DNA of 64,000 nt, from positions 101,477-165,476 of the forward strand of contig JAEUKA010000070.1 of the NCBI GenBank assembly GCA_016794465.1. Reading direction: 5' to 3'. The DNA comes from Myxococcales bacterium (GTDB lineage: Bacteria > Myxococcota_A > Polyangia > Palsa-1104 > JAEUJZ01). Shown one piece after another: positions 27,801 to 32,566 of this stretch (position 1 is the first letter of the stretch; each line of letters starts with the position of its first letter). The notes below the pieces were generated by a model. That model saw only the letters and a program-made list of their open reading frames with translations. It did not search any database and was not told the origin of the DNA. The translations under genes were made by a program, and so were the position numbers.

Positions 27801-30632
27801 CTCAAGCAGTGGGCTGAGCTGGTCGATACCTTCCGTCGGCACATCAGTGTGTCGGTCGACGGTAACGAGCGGATGGCGCTCTATGCGCAGATGGGTGAGG
27901 TCTACGAGCAGGAGATCAAGGACAACGACCGCGCCATCGAGTCGTACAGCGAGATCCTCGCGATCGACCCGAACCATCAGGCGGCGCTGATTGCCCTCGG
28001 ACGACTGTACGAGCGCGTCGAGGACTGGAGCCGCGCCATCGACACCCTGTCGCACTTGGTGTCGCTGGTTCAGGATCGTCGTCAGCAGGTCGAGCTGCAC
28101 ACCCGCATCGGTGCGCTGTACGAAGACAAGCTGCAAGATCAGGAGACGGCCGAGGGTCGCTTCCTGGAGGCGCTGCGGGTTGATCCGAACTTCGTGCCGG
28201 CGATGCAGAAGCTCATCGCGCTGTACAAGGGCCGTGGCGACTGGCTGAAGGCGTCGCAGCTCATGATTCGTGCCGAAGAGCAGATGCCCAACCCGCTCGA
28301 CAAGATCAAGATCCTGTTCGAGATTGGGACGATTCTGCGCGAGCGTCTCGACGAGGAGAAGCGAGGTTCGGAGTTCCTGGCCCGGGTCATGCAGCTCGAT
28401 CCAGAGCACGTCGGTGCCGCCGAGCCGCTGGCCGAGCTGTACTTCCGAGAGGGACGCTGGAAGGAGCTGGAGCCGATTCTCGACGCGCTGGTCCGCAAGG
28501 CCGATAAGCGCGATGCCAAGGAGATGAACAACCTGTACTACCGAGTGGCGAAGACCGCTGACTCACTCGGGAACCGGGACAAGGCCCTCAAGTACTTCAA
28601 GATGGCCTATGACCTGGACAGCACGTCGCTACAGACGCTGCTGGGACGGGCGGACCTGCTCTATCGGCTGGAAGACTGGGAAGGTGCGTTCAAGCTGTAC
28701 CAGACGGTGCTCGTGCATCACCGCGAGGCGCAGCGTGACGGTGAAGTCGTCGACATCTTCTATCGCCTGGGCATCATCAAGCTGCGCCAGACGGAGAAGA
28801 AGAAGGCGCTCAACATGTTCGAGAAGGCGCTCGAGCTCGACCCGAACCATCGGCCGACGCTCCTCGCCGTCATCGAGATGCAGCTTGCCAACAACGACTG
28901 GGAAGCGGTGATAAGTGCCAAGCGGGCGCTGCTCCCCGTCTCTGATGGAGAGGAGAAGTTCAAGCTCAACTGCGAGATGGCCGAGATGTACGCGGACAAG
29001 CTGCAGCAGTATCCGAAGGCCATTCAGAGCTATCTCGACGCGATTGAGCTCAAGCGCGACAGCCACGTCACGCTGCACAAGGTCCTGGAGCTTTACACCA
29101 AGACCGAGCAGTGGAAAAAAGCGATCGAGATTCTCGGACGGCTGGCCGAGCTGGAGCACGACACCCTCCGTCGCGGCAAGTTCTACTACACGGCGGGCGT
29201 CATCTATCGCGATGCGCTGAAGTCGACCGATGAGGCGATTGACCAGTTCAACCTGGCACTCGACTCGTACTTCTCGAAGCCAGAGGCGATTCCCTCGGCG
29301 CGGTTCCAGGAGTTCCTGAAGCCGTTCGAGGCCATCGACAAGATCTGCACGACGCGCAAGGACTGGAAGGCGCAGGAGCGCAACTACCGCAAGATGATCA
29401 AGCGCATGCCCAAGACTGGGCAGGAGCAGGTCACCGTCGCGCTGTGGCACGCTCTCGGCGAAATCTATCGCTCGCGTCAGAAGGACATTCCCGCCGCCAT
29501 TCAGACCTTCGAGGTCGCGGTCGGTCTGGAGCCCGAGAACCTCAAGCGGCGCGAGATCCTGGGTGAGCTCTACATCGTCGGTGGCCCCGATTACCTCGAC
29601 AAGGCCGTCAACGAGCAGATGTTCCTCATCGACAAGGACCCGTACCGCGTCGAGGCCTACAAGGCTCTGCGTCGCATCTACATGGACTCGCGCCAGTTTG
29701 ACAAGGCGTGGTGCATGTGCTCGGCGCTGACCTATCTGCAGCGGGCCGATGCCGACGAGCAGCAGTTCTACGAGCAGTACAAGAAGGGTCTGCCGAAGGC
29801 GCGGAACAAGCTCACCGACGAGATGTGGAACAAGTACATCTACCACAAGGATGAGGACCGCTTCATCGGTGCCATCTTTGCGACGGTGTACACGGCTGTG
29901 GGGAACCTGCGTGGTGCTGAGCACAAGCAGTTCAACCTCAAGCGCAAGGAAAAGCGCGACCTGTCGAGTGACCAGACGATGTTTGGGCGGGTGTTCACCT
30001 ACGTCATGCAGGTGCTCAATGTGCCGCCGAACGTCGAGATCTTCTTCCGTACCGAGCAGCCCGGCGATCTCGTCGTGGCCAACTGTAAGGAGAAGAACCA
30101 GTTCATCCCGTCGATTGTCGTCGGACAAGGGATGCTGGCCGGTCGTGGCGACAAGGACGTGGCCTTCCCGAGTGCCGTGTTCCTCACCAAGATGCGACCG
30201 GAGCACTACCTGCGGGCGATCTTGACCTCGAACACCGAGCTGGCCGTGGCCCTGCTATCGGCGATTCGGCTGGCGCGTCCCGACTTCCCGGTGCCGCCGC
30301 AGCACGCGCAGTTCGTCGAGCAGTTCGCTGCCGCGATGAACCCGTTCGTGCCGTTTGCGGCCCGCGAGCACCTCGGCCTGGTGGTGCAGAAGTACATCGC
30401 CAACAAGTCGCAGCTGGACATGGCGAAGTGGGCGCAGGCGGTGGATCTCTCGGCGCACCGTGCGGGTCTTATCGTCTGCAACGACCTCAGCGTCGCGGCT
30501 CGCTACATCGGTCAGGAGTCAACGGCAGTCGGTGGCATGGCCCCGAAGGACAAGGTCAAAGAGCTGGTGCTGTACTCCATCTCTCCGACCTACTTTGAGC
30601 TGCGCGCCCTCCTCGGCATCGCCATCGGCTAG
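18849..30632 (+). CDS. gltI: Giant cytoplasmic TPR scaffold, 3927 aa, GltI/AgmK-like
   Basis: The product has 3927 residues without signal peptide or membrane span. An N-terminal helical-repeat region (1-380) is joined through a Pro/Ala/Val/Glu linker (about 385-460, with five VEAAP units) to an immense repeat array. From about residue 570 to 3400 the sequence repeats with a 72-residue period (two TPRs) of the form ALxALxRLY..W..L...L; I measured exactly 72 residues in four modules. Some modules instead start (A)xILEP and bring an extra 17-20 residues. A non-repeat C-terminal domain (about 3500-3927) follows. Size, location and make-up match AgmK/GltI, the giant TPR protein of the M. xanthus gliding gene set. 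The promoter is at 18763-18791 and a terminator candidate at 30686-30727. Orthology is inferred from architecture and neighbours. Confidence 0.8.
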   Translation: MQLRDQVAKRLRNARIWGGLLEELEKEIERIEGKENRAAALFELGELCEEFFLRKDRAMAHYQQAFKQNPQQPRALTRARQIYREMGNLEMVATLLGLEMKVSGDAERKKESERLLGETLLDAREREKARPHLEGASRNWPGDAEIADALAATNYDREDWLSEAERLMGAGRNKQGSDPAMAARIWFRAARIFHIEAKTDPQFEECLRAVIALQPQHEMANFLLEKILAEQSRFDEIVALQEKRIETLADVQSKIDLSKRIGNMWLLRWKDKERAARFYSRALTLTYRGTVEAAKAFPGHLAAFNMLREVYGAKADWAPMLNFAELGGFAPMSDAERASLMVQAGRMAWRDMGDAATARTFFAEVGRVFPENEELAAYAAEFGDPAAETAAAEVAAPVAEVPVEAAPVEAAPVEAAPVEAAPVEAAPVVEAAAPEPVAPAVEEAPAAPVEEPAVDPELAGLEPATIKAMEAAQALEGSSADKAIDAWRKIVTSVPTHRAPRKNLIRVLRQIERWNALADAIKDEVDKVADLSVEEKVEKLFELVEIYKDRLRLDSQIVNTYNAIITVQPTNTRALDALAAQYETMKRWPDLISTLQKKAAVVEDTAEKVAVYGRVARLFQERFSNVAEAIKAYEQVLALDDGNDEAIAFLKSNYEKRRDWEKLIAVNQREVARIADAKVRSQRFVEIAKLASEKLKKPAVSIELWERVLEASPEHVEALAELEKLYEREKIWDKLADVSEKQAQLFSDATKKVAMLQKLGVLFTDRVKDAARATRAWRQLLEIEPENRRAQDAIKKLFIEQKSWDDLEQFYAKQNKYDELIRVFERQVETEDDANKAVLWNRIAVLYRDKMEKADRAMRAFEKVLALDARNLQAAEALIPLYEAAKDPKKLAGVLEIQLSHTEDVDVRVERIRHLAQLVENSLKDKGTAYTWYLKAFGEDWKLEWLRGELERLAAETTGYQALVGAYEAAVPKFADKFEALPLQLVVARVYEEQLQAPEKAIETNRQILATDENHEVALSALDRLYLKTGRYPELLGIYQKKLELENDTDSQRAIRYQIAQLYENEIKDPAQAVTAYRAIIDGVGGENELLAWQALDRIYTATAQWAELQSTIPKELELTDPADVDAVVLLKYRLGQVRETHLGDVPGAIDCYREILDQQARHDGAREALERRLPDAQFQVDAANILQPIYEQLGEWLKLVGVHEIQLARTAAEETLQRVTLLMRIGELWTQQLGNFEKALDAYSRCFRVDPTNEQCRLELEKVAAQQGAGSHLVGLYEEAIEKGGLDSLLTRELLMKVAVAYDEQLGNSEKAVEFFQRAQAIDPEDVTALEALERLYMRHKRWEELLAVMRKKVELASDPQIREAYFFQMAKLWEEVLGNFEKAIETYKEVLGQDDANMSALRALDRLYLQQQLWNDLSENLQRQLVLTQEPADQVILLNRLGNLRETKLSDRAQAVDTYRQVLELDPMNDEARGALENLIKLPEHELDVAGILEPIYKHRSDWANLIGVYEIMVRHSLDSVRKIELLHEIARLYEEGREDGLNAFLTYARALREDPAREETQQHLERLALGLTRWQDLVNLYAEVVEKATDNFELQVHLWTRIAQIYESNLGDNDQAALAYHKVLTVDTANLPAANALEALYTRTENHPKLVEVVLTKVEIVSELPQKKELWFKAARLYVDVLNDPDKAIAVYKGVLDADSADATAIASLQSLLTSLERWADLKDLYGHQVELAQTGEDKKNILFQMADTYDTRLKDIEHAIETYNDILGIDPTDIEALRALDRLYGRAERWYDLLSTLEREVELSGTTAETVVLKYRIGKLFETHLKDMVRSVESYREALELESSDEATLKALDGIVHGAEEPVLAAQVLEPVFENAGEWEKLIDVLEVMVKHADDPLRKVELLHRIAGYYERQLERAMNAFEAFSRALRLDSVNEDSIKNLERLAAVTNAWPSLAELYEAEVVKMGDQLQQVEMLLRLARVYEEEMATEAKAIATFRRVLDVEGENPTAVLALDRLYERGQHWAELANILRTEMRLASSDAEIIALQFRLGQLYEENLRDVDNAIEVYREILTSDPNHGPTLQALELLFAGNIRPIEIAGILEPLYRVAEQWEKLVRIHEVQLEKMTDPNERQSLIERIAEIAEHKLVDQVRAFQWWCKAINEAPTSERAAEEVERLAKITRSWEDLVAVYLETIKGEIALGDAQIQRMLWLKVSRVYEFELRDLQHAEEANIRVLQIEPKDPDALLSLDRVYNQTSMWRELADVLRRRIQISQDPDETVELYFRLGTVFTDALEEPAKAVECYNAILETDSRNGKALECLERIYFRGEQWRELSGVYEKMVDIQNSDDGMAECYARMARIASETLNERDRAIELWTKVIDLRGDNAMALGELSKLYETAQAWRELEDILQRTIRITDVPEDTIPLYKRLGVLRETKLESDRDALDAWMEVLQIDPRDIDALRAVAALYRKLDQPDDLAEILHRLIDSLALAGGGIEEIREAWAELGKLYSDRIMRPQDAIKAWQKVFEINKKDFRALDALEALFVQESQWEDAVNVIEKRVKLLEKDSQKIAELLKIGHIWEEKVSDLAAGADAYERVQAIDKTNLEASVQLEGIFRVRKNWSQLADLLLARVEFPENTPTQRIELLQQVARIYEDNMNDRDSAFVILQAAFREDYSVDSTARELERLASIINKWGDLLGEYTQSVTQIADSKARADLWVKIGRWYADHLNRLDYAIASQQQALQIDKNHKEALTNLAEAYKKTQQYNELIATLEHHSSIEEDPEKKVPILLDLASFYENQLQNAEQAVGALRRAIVADPTCMPALDSLERLYTAGQSWINLIDILGRKAKNTDDPDKVITLKRRIGELYDQKLSDPNKAIISHREILDIDANNLRAMRALEDLYAKVQQAEPYLQILETQLDVVGSDDERISLYEKIAVAWENLFKKVDKAAEAHEKALTFSERHFPSYRQLERLYRILKQWAELVDTFRRHISVSVDGNERMALYAQMGEVYEQEIKDNDRAIESYSEILAIDPNHQAALIALGRLYERVEDWSRAIDTLSHLVSLVQDRRQQVELHTRIGALYEDKLQDQETAEGRFLEALRVDPNFVPAMQKLIALYKGRGDWLKASQLMIRAEEQMPNPLDKIKILFEIGTILRERLDEEKRGSEFLARVMQLDPEHVGAAEPLAELYFREGRWKELEPILDALVRKADKRDAKEMNNLYYRVAKTADSLGNRDKALKYFKMAYDLDSTSLQTLLGRADLLYRLEDWEGAFKLYQTVLVHHREAQRDGEVVDIFYRLGIIKLRQTEKKKALNMFEKALELDPNHRPTLLAVIEMQLANNDWEAVISAKRALLPVSDGEEKFKLNCEMAEMYADKLQQYPKAIQSYLDAIELKRDSHVTLHKVLELYTKTEQWKKAIEILGRLAELEHDTLRRGKFYYTAGVIYRDALKSTDEAIDQFNLALDSYFSKPEAIPSARFQEFLKPFEAIDKICTTRKDWKAQERNYRKMIKRMPKTGQEQVTVALWHALGEIYRSRQKDIPAAIQTFEVAVGLEPENLKRREILGELYIVGGPDYLDKAVNEQMFLIDKDPYRVEAYKALRRIYMDSRQFDKAWCMCSALTYLQRADADEQQFYEQYKKGLPKARNKLTDEMWNKYIYHKDEDRFIGAIFATVYTAVGNLRGAEHKQFNLKRKEKRDLSSDQTMFGRVFTYVMQVLNVPPNVEIFFRTEQPGDLVVANCKEKNQFIPSIVVGQGMLAGRGDKDVAFPSAVFLTKMRPEHYLRAILTSNTELAVALLSAIRLARPDFPVPPQHAQFVEQFAAAMNPFVPFAAREHLGLVVQKYIANKSQLDMAKWAQAVDLSAHRAGLIVCNDLSVAARYIGQESTAVGGMAPKDKVKELVLYSISPTYFELRALLGIAIG
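20055..20129 (+). repeat. Five tandem 15-bp units encoding VEAAP
   Basis: Five consecutive 15-base units, differing only at a few third positions, encode VEAAP pentapeptides in the linker between the N-terminal domain and the repeat array of the giant TPR protein. Copy-number change would keep the frame and simply lengthen or shorten a flexible, acidic tether. Confidence 0.9.
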
Positions 30633-30685
30633 TCGGCCTCGACGCCCGCTTCGCCGGGCTCCCTCTCCCTTCCCAATCAAGCGCA

Positions 30686-30727
30686 CCACCTGCTGGGCCA
30701 CGCGGCCTGGCGGTGGACTTTTGCTTT
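30686..30727 (+). terminator. Candidate intrinsic terminator after the giant TPR gene
   Basis: CCACC at 30686-30690 pairs with GGTGG at 30712-30716. Inner GC and GGCC segments also pair around an ACGC loop. The stem is followed by ACTTTTGCTTT. It lies 54 bases after the stop at 30632 and upstream of moaA. Confidence 0.5.
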
Positions 30728-30869
30728 GGCAACACCCGCCGACTCGATGAAGATGTGGGTGCAGCCTCGGCTACAGCAGCAAAAGCTAACGTAGCGTTAT
30801 AATTTGCTAGGATCACTCGGTCATGACCATCGTCCGCCACGACAACCAGCACAGCTTCGAGGTACGACG

Positions 30870-31991
30870 ATGAAGGACGTGGACTGCGCCGGAGGGCCGC
30901 GAGCGGATGGGCCGAGAGTCCGGCTGCCGGTGGTTACCGGGAAGCCGCTTCCTGTCGATGTGGAAGGCGCGTCGGCTGGGCCGCTTACCGATGGCCTGCG
31001 GCGACGGATCAGCTACCTGCGGATCTCGCTGACCGACCGCTGTAACTATCGCTGTACCTACTGCATGCCCGAAGCCGGCATCGAGCTGGCGGCACGGGCC
31101 GATGTGCTGTCCTTTGAGGAGATCGAAGCCACGGTGGCGGCGCTGAAGCTAGTCGGGGTGGCAAGGGTGCGTCTCACCGGCGGCGAGCCCACGGTGCGCA
31201 AAGACTTGGTCGAGCTGACCGAGCGCTTGGCTCGGCTGGGACTCGAGGATCTGGCGCTCTCGACCAATGGCGAAAGGCTGCTAGAGCTGGCGGCGCCACT
31301 CAAGGCGGCTGGGCTCACGCGGCTCAATGTCAGCGTCGATACGCTTGTGCCAGAGCGCTTTCGGCAGGTCACCCGGCGTGGCGATCTCGACAAGGTGCTG
31401 GCCGGGCTTTCTGCGGCGCGCGCGGTCGGCTTTGCGCATACCAAAGTGAACTGCGTCGCCATGCGCGGCTTTAACGACGATGAAATCGGCGCGCTGTGTC
31501 GCTACTGCTGGGATAGAGACTTCATCCCGCGCTTCATCGAGCTGATGCCGATGTCCGACGGAGAGCTGTTCTATCCCGGGAAGTTTTTGCCGGTTGCCGA
31601 GCTGCGCGCGACGCTGACTCGGGAGCTGGGGCCGCTGCTCGATGTCGAGTCGGGTGAGCCACTGCCCGGCGTCGGTCCAGCTCGCTACGCAGCCGTGATG
31701 TATCAAGGCAAGCTCCGTCAGGTCGGGATGATCTCGGCGGTCAGTGAGCCGTTCTGCGATACCTGCAACCGGGTACGGCTGTCGTCCACCGGACAGCTGC
31801 ATGCTTGTCTGGCCTACGATGACGCCATCGACCTGCGCAGCGTGTTACGCTCGGGCTTGACCGGCGACGACTTGACCGACCGGCTCGTGCAGGTGACCCG
31901 CAGTGGACTGTCCGACAAGCGCGCGAGCCATGTGTTTTCACAGGCCGGCTGCGGGGGTCCACGCAAGCACATGGTGTCCATCGGGGGCTGA
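30870..31991 (+). CDS. moaA: GTP 3',8-cyclase MoaA (molybdenum cofactor biosynthesis)
   Basis: This 373-aa radical-SAM enzyme converts GTP to 3',8-cyclo-GTP, the first step of molybdopterin synthesis. The N-terminal [4Fe-4S] motif is CNYRCTYCMPEAG (CxxxCxxC). RLTGGEPTVRKDL is the SAM-binding GGE region. The C-terminal cluster ligands are in CDTCNRVRLSSTGQLHACL, and the protein ends in a double-Gly motif (SIGG), needed in MoaA. An N-terminal extension of about 40 residues precedes the usual LRISLTDRC start. ATG 30870 has GAGG seven bases upstream; earlier in-frame starts do not. A TATAAT lies at 30798-30803 without an obvious -35. No other moa genes are adjacent; the next genes are for cytochrome c maturation. 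Confidence 0.95.
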   Translation: MKDVDCAGGPRADGPRVRLPVVTGKPLPVDVEGASAGPLTDGLRRRISYLRISLTDRCNYRCTYCMPEAGIELAARADVLSFEEIEATVAALKLVGVARVRLTGGEPTVRKDLVELTERLARLGLEDLALSTNGERLLELAAPLKAAGLTRLNVSVDTLVPERFRQVTRRGDLDKVLAGLSAARAVGFAHTKVNCVAMRGFNDDEIGALCRYCWDRDFIPRFIELMPMSDGELFYPGKFLPVAELRATLTRELGPLLDVESGEPLPGVGPARYAAVMYQGKLRQVGMISAVSEPFCDTCNRVRLSSTGQLHACLAYDDAIDLRSVLRSGLTGDDLTDRLVQVTRSGLSDKRASHVFSQAGCGGPRKHMVSIGG

Positions 31992-32053
31992 CTCGGCTGA
32001 GATTTTCGGGCACCGAGTCTGAGAATATGGGAACTTAAAAGGTCAGAAAATCC

Positions 32054-32566
32054 ATGACTGTACAGACAACTTCCGCGATCCCGAGCAGCAGTGCGGGTCC
32101 GCCACGAGCCGCCGGCAAGAGCCGCGTCCTTTTGATCGTGCTGTCGGTGGCAATCGTCGTCGGAGGGATCGGGCTCTTACTGTCTGATTCCTCGGGCTTT
32201 GAGTACTACAAGCACGTCGATGAGGTCGCCAAAGAGAGCGCCGCGTGGCAAAACAAGCGCCTGCAGCTTCACGGCTACGTCGTGCCCGGCTCGATCAAAA
32301 AGCGCATGAACCACGACATTCAAAAGCTGGAATACAAGTTCCAGATCGAGAACTGCGGCGCCATTGCCGAGGCCTATTTTGCCGGGGTGGTGCCCGACAC
32401 GTTCAAGGACAGCGCCGAGGTGGTCCTCAAAGGCCAGCTCCACGGGCAGCAGTTCCAGGCCAACGAAGTCATGGCCAAGTGTCCGTCGAAGTACCAGCAG
32501 GCCGGCGGCACGCATCCCGTTGCGGTCACGCGCTGTAGCCGCGACTCGGCGGGCAAGGGCAACTAA
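32054..32566 (+). CDS. ccmE: Haem chaperone CcmE of the CxxxY type
   Basis: This 170-aa protein has an N-terminal anchor (about residues 24-43) and a periplasmic OB-fold domain. CcmE carries haem from CcmC to CcmF for covalent attachment to apocytochrome c. Family marks are LQLHGYVVPGSI, YFAGVVPDTFKDSAEVVLKG and FQANEVMAKCPSKYQ. The haem-attaching residue of classical CcmE is a His in HxxxY. Here it is Cys143 in CPSKY, i.e. CxxxY, the form described for the System I* variant of Desulfovibrio and archaea. The gene is first in an operon and ends one base into the ccmF-ccmH start (TAATG). It lies 62 bases after moaA. Confidence 0.9.
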   Translation: MTVQTTSAIPSSSAGPPRAAGKSRVLLIVLSVAIVVGGIGLLLSDSSGFEYYKHVDEVAKESAAWQNKRLQLHGYVVPGSIKKRMNHDIQKLEYKFQIENCGAIAEAYFAGVVPDTFKDSAEVVLKGQLHGQQFQANEVMAKCPSKYQQAGGTHPVAVTRCSRDSAGKGN

